From positions 1-45,916 of the forward strand of contig CAUWIT010000016.1 in the NCBI GenBank assembly GCA_963558965.1: DNA of 45,916 nt. The letters are read 5' to 3'. This document shows, one piece after another, positions 1-6,423 of this stretch (within the stretch, counting starts at the first letter, position 1; each line of letters opens with the position of its first letter). Made by a program: the position numbers and the translations under genes. This DNA is from Gallibacter sp963558965 (lineage in GTDB: Bacteria > Bacillota > Clostridia > Peptostreptococcales > Anaerovoracaceae). The notes under the pieces are model-generated. The model saw only the letters and a program-made list of their open reading frames with translations, was not told the origin of the DNA and made no database searches.

Positions 1-26
1 TTGAAATGATTGGGCTTGAAAGATTG

Positions 27-112
27 GTGTGTGAAGAGCAAGTGTCAAACTCCCGGCCAGATTTAGGTTCTGGTGGGAAACCGTGGGGGTTCAAGTCCCT
101 CGACGCGCACCA
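27..112 (+). tRNA. tRNA-Leu (anticodon TAG), atypical 5' half
   Basis: The 3' half is a clear class II leucine tRNA. The anticodon stem CCAGA/TCTGG (57-61/69-73) closes the loop TTTAGGT, which carries anticodon TAG. It is followed by a long variable arm, a T-arm with loop TTCAAGT, and an encoded CCA at 110-112. The 86-nt length from G27 is normal for tRNA-Leu. The 5' half is odd. The acceptor strand 27-33 (GTGTGTG) pairs with 102-108 only through two G-U pairs and a G-G mismatch. The D-arm lacks the usual GG, and about three extra bases sit before the anticodon stem. It may be a divergent but functional gene or a decayed copy. Confidence 0.7.
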
Positions 113-118
113 TTTTGA

Positions 119-148
119 GAATACTATGTAAATAGTATTCTTTTTTTT
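119..148 (+). terminator. Intrinsic terminator after tRNA-Leu
   Basis: A perfect 9-bp stem (119-127/132-140) with loop GTAA is followed directly by eight T residues. It would end the tRNA-Leu transcript. Confidence 0.85.
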
Positions 149-157
149 GTTTAACTA

Positions 158-185
158 TTGTATTCTGAACTAAAAGGTGTATAAT
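158..185 (+). promoter_or_regulatory. Promoter for tRNA-Glu
   Basis: TTGTAT at 158-163 and TATAAT at 180-185 are separated by 16 bases, about 30 bases before the mature tRNA-Glu 5' end. This means the tRNA-Glu is transcribed separately from the terminated tRNA-Leu. Confidence 0.65.
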
Positions 186-214
186 GAAATTGTTATTTAA
201 TTAACATTTTAGAT

Positions 215-289
215 GGCCCTATGGTCAAGCGGTTAAGACACCGCCCTCTCACGGCGGTAACCCGGGTTCGAACCCCGGTAGGGTCACCA
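215..289 (+). tRNA. tRNA-Glu (anticodon CTC)
   Basis: A canonical 75-nt cloverleaf. The acceptor GGCCCTA pairs with TAGGGTC, the anticodon stem CCGCC/GGCGG closes loop CTCTCAC (anticodon CTC), the T-loop is TTCGAAC, and CCA is encoded at 287-289. CTC is the less common glutamate anticodon; a TTC isoacceptor presumably lies elsewhere. Confidence 0.95.
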
Positions 290-300
290 TATTGATTATT

Positions 301-402
301 ACACTCGTAATTTAATGTAAAATAGTTTTAAATTAGTTATTGGGAAGACTGATTGCTTTGTTCTACTTATTCTTTATTTTACATTTTTACGGGTGTATTT
401 TT
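301..402 (+). other. Long imperfect hairpin downstream of tRNA-Glu
   Basis: Bases 301-310 pair with 387-396 and bases 314-324 pair with 375-385, giving 21 bp around a small bulge with a 50-nt apical loop (325-374). A T-rich tail (398-410) follows. It could terminate the tRNA-Glu transcript or be a small structured RNA or relic element. The loop has no start codon with a ribosome binding site, and no function is assigned. Confidence 0.5.
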
Positions 403-440
403 ATCTTTTTAATCTAATAATTCTGTTATATAATTTACTT

Positions 441-516
441 GTGACATGGGAACCTCCTTTGGTGTTTTTATGCTTTATTTCATTCTAAAGGAAAATGGCT
501 CTCATGTCATTTTTTT
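441..516 (+). ncRNA. Candidate small hairpin RNA
   Basis: TATAAT at 429-434 lies 7 bases before G441. The segment then folds on itself: 442-454 pairs with 497-509 (13 positions, one G-U and one mismatch), 455-460 pairs with 487-492, and T510-T516 forms a terminator tail. No good -35 is visible and no open reading frame fills it. Promoter plus stem plus T-run suggests a 70-80 nt RNA of unknown role. It could instead be a second terminator. Confidence 0.4.
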
Positions 517-688
517 GCAATGAAAAAGGTGATGACTATGAAATACATTAAAACTTCTCCCTCGACTTATCCATGAACTTTTTCCTCGACATGCATGTAT
601 ACCGATAGGCACGGCGTCAGAGTTTATTTGGGTACGGCGCTAGTGTTGATCATGAGTAAGGAGTAAACTTTTAATTAATGGTTGCAAG

Positions 689-768
689 TATATAAATATG
701 TTCCAAAATAAATATGGTTCAAGATAAATGTGAGTCAAAATAAATATAATCTAAAATAAACAGGATTG
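689..768. repeat. Five degenerate 16-bp tandem repeats
   Basis: Consecutive 16-base units start at 689, 705, 721, 737 and 753. The central units read AAAATAAATATGGTTC, AAGATAAATGTGAGTC and AAAATAAATATAATCT; the outer two are more diverged. The first half of the unit (AAAATAAAT) is the most conserved part. The array lies in the gene-free stretch ahead of the flippase-like gene. Repeats of this phase could be protein-binding iterons or simple slippage products; I see nothing that decides. Confidence 0.7.
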
Positions 769-777
769 TCACAAGGG

Positions 778-858
778 GGATTTTATAACGCATAAGTTAT
801 TTGAGGAGAATCAGCTATCTCCGAGTTCTAAAGGATATGGCAACGCCGAAAGAAATCC
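778..858 (+). other. Possible structured RNA junction (unidentified)
   Basis: A closing stem GGATTT (778-783)/AAATCC (853-858) encloses hairpins ATAAC/GTTAT (785-789/796-800), GGAGA/TCTCC (805-809/818-822) and a weak GGC/GCC (839-841/845-847). Another hairpin (878-884/891-897) follows. The arrangement looks like a riboswitch-style multi-branch junction. I could not match it to TPP, SAM, lysine, glycine, cobalamin, c-di-GMP, c-di-AMP or purine consensus sequences. The strong promoter at 954-982 lies downstream, so it need not be the leader of the next gene. Confidence 0.3.
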
Positions 859-953
859 AAGTAAATTTCATAGTATTGGTGTTTTTTATGAAACACCCAA
901 ATTACTGTATAAAACTTTTCGGATTGATATTTGTAATTGTTATTCAACTTTAA

Positions 954-982
954 TTGACATAATGTCGATTTATCTTTAAAAT
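954..982 (+). promoter_or_regulatory. Promoter of flippase-like gene with palindrome at -35
   Basis: TTGACA (954-959), a 17-base spacer and TAAAAT (977-982) form a near-consensus vegetative promoter, with the start codon 37 bases beyond. A perfect short palindrome, GACAT-A-ATGTC (956-966), overlaps the -35 element and could be a repressor operator. Confidence 0.65.
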
Positions 983-1018
983 TAGATATGGTTGAATGAT
1001 ATGAGGTAAGGAAAAAAT

Positions 1019-2062
1019 ATGAGTTTGAAAAAATACAAAAAGGCCATTTTTGAGGGAATATTTCTTATTGCTGTCTTTTTATTAACTATATATGGTGTCT
1101 TTAAAGGGGAAGATTTAGGAGAGCTAATTGAAGTTATAAAAGGCACAGATAAGGGGTTTTTGGCGGTTGGAATAGTACTTGTGGTACTGTTTATATACAG
1201 CGAGTCCATGATTATTCATTATCTAATGAATTCGTTAGGACTGAAGCTTAGAAGAGATACATGTTTTTTATTTTCATCGGTGGGATTTTTCTTCAGCTGC
1301 ATAACACCGTCTGCAAGCGGAGGCCAACCTATGCAGATATATTTTATGAAGAAAAAAGACATTCCCATTCCTGTATCAACGTTGGTGTTGATGATTATAA
1401 CGATTACCTACAAGCTTGTTTTGGTGCTTGTTGGCATTGCATTGTTGATTTTTGGCATGAACCTTATACATACTTACATGAATGGTATGGAGTGGGTGTT
1501 TTATCTTGGGATTTTTTTAAATGTCGTTTGCGTTGGGGGGATGCTTATACTTGTGTTAGCGCCTCGAACGGCTACTAAGTTGGCCCAGGGAACTTTGAAA
1601 TTTCTAACTAAGATAAAAATTTTGAAAGACAAACCGGATCGAGTTAAAAAACTAAATGATTCTATGATGCAGTATGGTCAGGTAGCTAACTATCTTAAGA
1701 GTCACAATAAAATAATCGCAAATGTAATGATTATAACTATTGTTCAGCGATTTATGTTGTTTGCTACAACTTATTTTGTGTACAGGGCAATTGGACTTAA
1801 GGGGGGATCTGCGGTTGTTATTACCCTTCTTCAGGCGTCTATTTCGGTAGCCGTTGATATGTTGCCATTGCCAGGGGGAATGGGCATTTCTGAGAAGTTA
1901 TTTAGCATCGTATTTTTACCTATTTTCGGTGCAAAGTTCTTGCTTCCAGGTATGGTGCTTAGCAGGGGGGTTTCATACTATGTACAATTGATGCTAAGTG
2001 CAGTTATGACTTTGGTTGCAAAATTGACCATTGGAAAAAACTATTTAAAAGATAAAATTTAA
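1019..2062 (+). CDS. Flippase-like integral membrane protein (LPG synthase TM-domain/UPF0104 family)
   Basis: This 347-residue polytopic membrane protein has about eight hydrophobic segments. It has the family hallmarks: TPSASGGQP near residues 96-104, which follows a Phe-rich helix, and LPLPGGMGISE near residue 285. The family (AglD/YbhN/MprF N-terminal flippase domain) is thought to move lipid-linked substrates across the membrane or to help modify phospholipids. There is no C-terminal aminoacyl-transferase domain as in MprF, so it is a stand-alone transmembrane unit. The start follows GAGGTAAGG at a normal distance. It is monocistronic, between its own promoter and a strong terminator. The substrate cannot be told from sequence. 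Confidence 0.85.
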   Translation: MSLKKYKKAIFEGIFLIAVFLLTIYGVFKGEDLGELIEVIKGTDKGFLAVGIVLVVLFIYSESMIIHYLMNSLGLKLRRDTCFLFSSVGFFFSCITPSASGGQPMQIYFMKKKDIPIPVSTLVLMIITITYKLVLVLVGIALLIFGMNLIHTYMNGMEWVFYLGIFLNVVCVGGMLILVLAPRTATKLAQGTLKFLTKIKILKDKPDRVKKLNDSMMQYGQVANYLKSHNKIIANVMIITIVQRFMLFATTYFVYRAIGLKGGSAVVITLLQASISVAVDMLPLPGGMGISEKLFSIVFLPIFGAKFLLPGMVLSRGVSYYVQLMLSAVMTLVAKLTIGKNYLKDKI

Positions 2063-2078
2063 AACTTAAAATTTATTA

Positions 2079-2123
2079 AGAGATTCGGGCAGCGGCTAAG
2101 CTGCTGCCCGAATCTCTTTTTTT
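2079..2123 (+). terminator. Strong terminator after flippase-like gene
   Basis: A perfect 15-bp GC-rich stem (2079-2093/2103-2117) with a 9-nt loop is followed by seven T residues. Confidence 0.92.
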
Positions 2124-2162
2124 GTCGCAGTAAGTGAGTAAGTGAAAGTACGCCAGATATGG

Positions 2163-2205
2163 CAAAAAAAGATGCTGATGATGAAAACTTTTTCATCACC
2201 AGCAC
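2163..2205 (-). terminator. Terminator of the proA/dehydrogenase operon
   Basis: Read on the minus strand, a long stem of about 16 bp, starting GTGCTGGTGATGAAAA, ends in seven T residues (plus-strand A run 2164-2170). It lies just past the stop codon of the dehydrogenase gene. Confidence 0.88.
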
Positions 2206-2222
2206 GCTGAATTTAGAATTTT

Positions 2223-3164
2223 TTATATTAGGTTTTGTGGATTGCCTTCTAGCCATTTTGCAATATTTTCAACAACTATGTGGGCTCTCTTTTCAAATGC
2301 TTGATGACTTGCAAATGCAATATGAGGAGTTACAATTGTATTTGGCGCATTTATAAGAGGATTATCTAGTGGTAGTGGTGGTTCAACATCAAATACATCG
2401 ATGCCTGCACCTGCGATAGTGCCATTCTTCAATGCTTCAGCAAGTGCGTCAGTGTCTACAACTGGGCCTCTAGCAGTGTTAATTAGCATAGCAGTTGGCT
2501 TCATAAGTGATAGTTCTTCTTTTCCAATTAGACCAATAGTGTCTTTAGTCTGTGGCACGTGAAGTGATACGATATCAGAATTTTTTAGAACTTCTTCCAT
2601 AGAAACCTGAGTTACGCCTTCAATATTTTTTACTGAGCGATTGTAAGCAATTACATTGCATCCAAAGGCGTTAGCAATTTTGGCAACTCTCTGACCGATT
2701 GCCCCAAGGCCTATAATTCCGAAAGTTTTACCAGCTAATTCAAATCCTACAAGACCATCTTTTGTTTCTCCAGCTCTACATCTTGCATCGCAAGGTAAGA
2801 TGTTTCTAGCTAAATTGATTGCCATTGCAAAAACTATGTCGGCAACAGCAACAGTTGAATAACCAGAACAGTTGCAAACTGCAATATTATGTTCTTTGCA
2901 GTAATCTAAATCCACATGATCAACGCCTGTAAATGCGACACAAATCATTTTTAGATTTGGACAATGCTCCATAACATCTTTGCCGTATTTGAAGTTTGAC
3001 AGTACTACGATATCTGCATCTTTGCTGCGTTCAATAAGTGTTTCTGTATCTTCAACTCTGTTGTCATAATATACAATATCGTGGCCAGCGGGTACGTATT
3101 TATTTACAGTTTCTTCCAGCGATTGTTTTGGTATACCAAGTGGCTCCAAAAATACAATTTTCAT
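2223..3164 (-). CDS. D-isomer-specific 2-hydroxyacid dehydrogenase (glycerate dehydrogenase/hydroxypyruvate reductase-like)
   Basis: An NAD(P)-dependent D-2-hydroxyacid dehydrogenase of 313 residues, normal for the family. The nucleotide-binding fold shows GIIGLGAIGQ near residue 149. The catalytic set is present: Arg in NTARGPVVD, Glu in DVFDVEPP and His in TPHIAFAS. The start follows AAGGAGGAAT at ideal spacing. It is the last gene of a minus-strand operon after proA and a small membrane peptide. Members of this subgroup reduce hydroxypyruvate, glyoxylate or other 2-oxoacids; the actual substrate is not readable here. The link to proline synthesis may be only co-transcription. Confidence 0.88.
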   Translation of the reverse strand: MKIVFLEPLGIPKQSLEETVNKYVPAGHDIVYYDNRVEDTETLIERSKDADIVVLSNFKYGKDVMEHCPNLKMICVAFTGVDHVDLDYCKEHNIAVCNCSGYSTVAVADIVFAMAINLARNILPCDARCRAGETKDGLVGFELAGKTFGIIGLGAIGQRVAKIANAFGCNVIAYNRSVKNIEGVTQVSMEEVLKNSDIVSLHVPQTKDTIGLIGKEELSLMKPTAMLINTARGPVVDTDALAEALKNGTIAGAGIDVFDVEPPLPLDNPLINAPNTIVTPHIAFASHQAFEKRAHIVVENIAKWLEGNPQNLI

Positions 3165-3192
3165 AAAACTATTCCTCCTTATTTATTGTAAA

Positions 3193-3318
3193 CTAGTCAG
3201 CAATCTTTTTTATTTTTTTGCTTTTTCTCAATGTTAAAATATTGATAAATAGTGATGCATTAGCTAATGCAACTGAAATTGCTGATAGAGTAACAGCTGT
3301 TCTTACTAGTCCTTTCAT
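3193..3318 (-). CDS. Small single-pass membrane peptide (41 aa), unknown
   Basis: An open frame too short for routine calling. It starts with ATG (plus 3316-3318) after a perfect AAGGAGG seven bases upstream and ends with TAG. The product begins MKGLVRTAVTLSAISVALAN, continues with a hydrophobic stretch ending NILTL, and closes with a very basic tail (RKSKKIKKIA). That gives one predicted membrane helix with a positive, probably cytoplasmic, C-terminus. It lies 15 bases after proA and 28 bases before the dehydrogenase, each with its own ribosome binding site, so it is well placed to be translated. I know no family for it. Confidence 0.65.
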   Translation of the reverse strand: MKGLVRTAVTLSAISVALANASLFINILTLRKSKKIKKIAD

Positions 3319-3333
3319 GATAAACCTCCTTAG

Positions 3334-4554
3334 TTATTTTAAGTCTTTAAAGTTAAACTGGCTTTTGCCTGATGCGTAGTCTCCTACAATCTGACCTTGG
3401 CCATTTAATTTGTATTTATATGTTACAAGTCCGTCAAGACCTACTGGGCCGCGGGCATGTAATTTACTTGTGCTGATACCGACTTCTGCTCCAAATCCAT
3501 ATCTGAAACCATCTGCAAATCTTGTTGAGCAGTTGTGGTAAACTCCAGCAGAATCAACAAAATTCATAAAGTAATCAGCTTTTGACTGGTCTTTTGTAAT
3601 AATACAATCTGTATGGTGAGAACCGTTGGTATTTATTTGATTTATGGCTTCATCTATGTCCTTAACAGATTTTACTGTCATTATGTAGTCTAGATATTCC
3701 TCGTTGTAGTCGCCTTCTCTCAGCTGGATTTTGTCTGTAATAGCAGGTACCAATGTGTCGTAGATGGCTTCGTTTACAAGGAGAGTTTCTAAAGTGTTAC
3801 ATGCTGCTACATATTGTGTTTTAGAGTCTTCTATGATTTTTAGCGCCATATCTATATCGGCATCTTCAGCGACATATATGTGGCAGATTCCGTCGGCGTG
3901 GCCCATTACAGGGATTTTAGAATTAGCCATTATGTATTGTACAAACTGGTTAGAGCCTCTAGGAATGACAAGGTCGATGGAGTCATGGCATTTTAGCAGT
4001 TCATCGATGTCTTGGCGAGTCTCGGCAAGTGAAGTAAAATATTTTGGTAAACCTGCGTTTATACCAGCTTGATATATTATATCAAATAAGGCTTTATTTG
4101 TATTTTTTGCTTCGCTGCCACCTTTTAAAATTGAACAGTTGCCACTTTTTACGCAAAGTGTTGATATTTGCACAAGGGCATCTGGACGTGATTCGAAGAT
4201 AACTCCAATTACGCCAATAGGGCATGTTATTTTTGTTAAAACTAAATTTGCATCAAGTTCTCTTTTTAAAAGAACATTGCCAACTGGATCAGGTAGTCCG
4301 ATTAAATCTTTGATACCTTGGATGCATACATCCAGTTTATCTTGATTGAATTTTAGTCTAGCTAAAATAGGAGCTGCAATATTATCTTTTTGCGCCTGCT
4401 CTAAGTCTTTTTTGTTAGCTTCAAAAATAATATCTTTATTTTCAAGTAAAGCATCTGCTATATTTTGAAGTGCTTTATTTCTTGTATTTTCATCAAGGGT
4501 AGCTAAAGTAAAGCTATCTTTTTTTGCAAGTCTAGCAATTTCTGAGTAGTTCAT
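3334..4554 (-). CDS. proA: Glutamate-5-semialdehyde dehydrogenase (gamma-glutamyl phosphate reductase)
   Basis: Reduces gamma-glutamyl phosphate to glutamate 5-semialdehyde with NADPH, the second step of proline synthesis. The 406-residue length is typical. The aldehyde-dehydrogenase fold is recognisable from PIGVIGVIFESRPDALVQ near residue 115, the catalytic cysteine in AACNTLETLLV near residue 253, and the C-terminal HARGPVGLDGLVTYKY signature. The start follows GAAAGGA. The gene lies two bases after the RNase H-like gene and ahead of the small peptide, all on the minus strand. ProB, its partner kinase, is transcribed divergently from 5602, so the pathway is split over two operons. Confidence 0.97.
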   Translation of the reverse strand: MNYSEIARLAKKDSFTLATLDENTRNKALQNIADALLENKDIIFEANKKDLEQAQKDNIAAPILARLKFNQDKLDVCIQGIKDLIGLPDPVGNVLLKRELDANLVLTKITCPIGVIGVIFESRPDALVQISTLCVKSGNCSILKGGSEAKNTNKALFDIIYQAGINAGLPKYFTSLAETRQDIDELLKCHDSIDLVIPRGSNQFVQYIMANSKIPVMGHADGICHIYVAEDADIDMALKIIEDSKTQYVAACNTLETLLVNEAIYDTLVPAITDKIQLREGDYNEEYLDYIMTVKSVKDIDEAINQINTNGSHHTDCIITKDQSKADYFMNFVDSAGVYHNCSTRFADGFRYGFGAEVGISTSKLHARGPVGLDGLVTYKYKLNGQGQIVGDYASGKSQFNFKDLK

Positions 4555-4556
4555 GG

Positions 4557-5540
4557 TTAAGTTATCCTTTCAAATAATTTTTTTATAAATGTTGAAACAG
4601 ATTGAGGATCGGGTTCTTTATCTGTTGCGAGGACAAGGTAGTGATTGTAAAGGCCTTCGCAATTTTTAAAATCATTTAAATCCATTTTAAAGTTTATTAA
4701 ATCTATAAATGTTAAAATATCTTCATTTATAAGCAGGATTTGTACTTCAAATTTATGGCCTTCAAATTTTGCGCTACATTGTGATTCGTCATCGTACATT
4801 TCGTAAAAAAATGGTTTACCTATTTTATTACCTGTAATAGTGAGTTTCTTTGTGGAAAGTTTTATTTTATCGATGATAAATTCATTTTCTCGGCCACAAG
4901 GAAATCCAAAGGCACACATGGCTCTATGCAAATCGCATTTTTTTAAAACGTCTAACAGTCTGTAGAGCTGTTTAACATCGTCTGAATTATGTAGTAAAAT
5001 TTGACGCTCTAACTGAATATCTTTTGATAGAAGATATTGGGCGTATAAGTCAATGCTTTTTCCGCCGTCGATTTTGTCGGTGCGTTTATCCCATAAGCCC
5101 ATAAAATTTTCCAAAGTTGTCTGTTTTAAGTTTGGCATAAATTTGCTAACAGGTGAATATTTTTTCACAACTCTATATAAGTCTAGATTGTATGGAACGT
5201 AGTTGTTTTTGACATTTAGATGTGTCATTCTCTTTTGCAAAAATGGCAAATCAAATGATGCCCCATTGTATGTTATAATACAATCTAAGCTGTTTAAAAT
5301 ATTGATGGTTTCCTCGATTACTTGGGCCTCATCGTCTAAACTCTCGGCAAATAGCTGTTTTACAAGGAGTGTACCATCCTCTAATGGAATTACAAAACCT
5401 GATAATATTAAGTTGTTTTTTTTAGGGCTAAGCCCAGTTGTTTCTATATCAAAAATACCAATTTTGGCATTTTTAAAATAAAAATCAAAAATCTTGTAGT
5501 CGAAGATTTTGTCTTCATATATTTCATTTAAAATTTTCAT
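4557..5540 (-). CDS. Ribonuclease H-like (DEDD-type) exonuclease domain protein, YprB-like
   Basis: A 327-residue protein with a DnaQ/RNase H-like exonuclease core. Metal-ligand motifs are visible: DIETTG (near residue 31), NGASFDLPFL (near 95) and HNSDDVKQLYRLL (near 185). These match the YprB_RNaseH-like family, whose biological role is poorly defined. The remaining C-terminal 125 residues have no domain I recognise. No Shine-Dalgarno sequence precedes the ATG. On the minus strand a TACAAT ends only six bases before it, so a leaderless transcript is possible. It heads the proA operon, divergent from proB. Confidence 0.8.
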   Translation of the reverse strand: MKILNEIYEDKIFDYKIFDFYFKNAKIGIFDIETTGLSPKKNNLILSGFVIPLEDGTLLVKQLFAESLDDEAQVIEETINILNSLDCIITYNGASFDLPFLQKRMTHLNVKNNYVPYNLDLYRVVKKYSPVSKFMPNLKQTTLENFMGLWDKRTDKIDGGKSIDLYAQYLLSKDIQLERQILLHNSDDVKQLYRLLDVLKKCDLHRAMCAFGFPCGRENEFIIDKIKLSTKKLTITGNKIGKPFFYEMYDDESQCSAKFEGHKFEVQILLINEDILTFIDLINFKMDLNDFKNCEGLYNHYLVLATDKEPDPQSVSTFIKKLFERIT

Positions 5541-5550
5541 GTTTATATTG

Positions 5551-5570
5551 TACCATATAAATGGTATAAT
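5551..5570 (+). promoter_or_regulatory. proB -10 region with inverted repeat in a divergent promoter
   Basis: TATAAT (5565-5570) precedes proB by about 31 bases. It overlaps an inverted repeat TACCAT-ATAA-ATGGTA (5551-5566). On the opposite strand the same interval offers TACAAT just before the exonuclease ATG. A protein bound to the repeat could control both proline operons. No convincing -35 is seen for either direction. Confidence 0.45.
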
Positions 5571-5601
5571 TGTTGCATATTTATGTTAGGAGTATAAAAA
5601 A

Positions 5602-6399
5602 ATGAATATGTTAAGTAGTATAATAGATAAAAGCAGAAAAGTAGTTATAAAGATAGGAAGTAATGTGTTATCTACAGAAGAGGGTATGCCTAATAGAGAG
5701 GTAATTGAAAATATTGCAGATCAGGTAAATGAGCTTATGGCAAGAGGCAAACAGGTGATTATCGTTTCCAGCGGTGCTGGTATTTGTGGAGTTGGAGCGA
5801 TAAACAAATGGAGCAGACGTAAGGATATTAATTACAAGCAGGCTCTTTGTGCTATTGGGCAAGTTGAACTAATGATGACTTACAAGGAATTTTTTGCAAA
5901 ACACGATATACATGTTGGGCAGATTCTTTTGACTAAAGATGATTTTACTAGCAGTGAAAGAACGTTACATATTAGAAATACACTGTTTACGATGGTTGAC
6001 GAAGGGGTTGTGCCAATTATAAATGAAAATGACAGCGTCAGCGTGGATGAAATAAAAATAGGAGACAATGACAATTTAAGTGCTCTGACAGGTAATCTTT
6101 GGAACACAGATGTTTTGATTATATTAAGCGATATAGATGGAATATTTGACAAGGATCCAAAAAAATATAAGGATGCAAAACTTATTGAAGAGGTTGTAGA
6201 TGTTGATAAATTAGAAGAGGAAATAGATATTAGCGGCCTTAGCACTTTTGGTACAGGGGGTATAGCAACTAAAATTGAAGCTGCAAAAAAAGCGGGGACT
6301 TACGGTATACCTACTGTTTTATTAAATGGTAAAAAGAAAGATATTATTTTAAGCGCAGCAAATGGAGAAGAAAAGGGAACAGTATTTGTTTGGAAATAG
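5602..6399 (+). CDS. proB: Glutamate 5-kinase, short form without PUA domain
   Basis: Phosphorylates glutamate to gamma-glutamyl phosphate, the committed and normally proline-inhibited step of proline synthesis. The amino-acid-kinase fold is clear: VVIKIGSNVLS near residue 15, the glycine-rich IIVSSGAGICGVG, PIINENDSVSVDEIKIGDND and the late FGTGGIATKIEAAK. The protein has 265 residues, against about 365 for Escherichia coli or Bacillus subtilis ProB, because it lacks the C-terminal PUA domain. Such short forms are known. The start follows TTAGGAG. proC follows 24 bases downstream. Confidence 0.96.
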   Translation: MNMLSSIIDKSRKVVIKIGSNVLSTEEGMPNREVIENIADQVNELMARGKQVIIVSSGAGICGVGAINKWSRRKDINYKQALCAIGQVELMMTYKEFFAKHDIHVGQILLTKDDFTSSERTLHIRNTLFTMVDEGVVPIINENDSVSVDEIKIGDNDNLSALTGNLWNTDVLIILSDIDGIFDKDPKKYKDAKLIEEVVDVDKLEEEIDISGLSTFGTGGIATKIEAAKKAGTYGIPTVLLNGKKKDIILSAANGEEKGTVFVWK

Positions 6400-6423
6400 A
6401 TAATTTATAAAGGAGTTAGAAAT

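Noticed and set aside
519..575. Short frame MKKVMTMKYIKTSPSTYP or its inner ATG at 538
   Set aside because: Twelve to eighteen codons, weak ribosome binding site, no hydrophobic or leader-peptide logic and no gene directly downstream.
778..858. Assignment of the junction fold to a c-di-GMP, c-di-AMP or lysine riboswitch
   Set aside because: None of the conserved blocks of those classes is present; only general hairpin layout is shared.
215..1018. Integrated element or prophage remnant at tRNA-Glu
   Set aside because: No integrase, no direct repeat of the tRNA 3' end and no phage-like gene were found in the window.
1261..1578. 105-residue plus-strand frame inside the flippase-like gene
   Set aside because: An out-of-frame shadow rich in Cys and Trp with no ribosome binding site; the overlapping frame is a clear membrane protein family.
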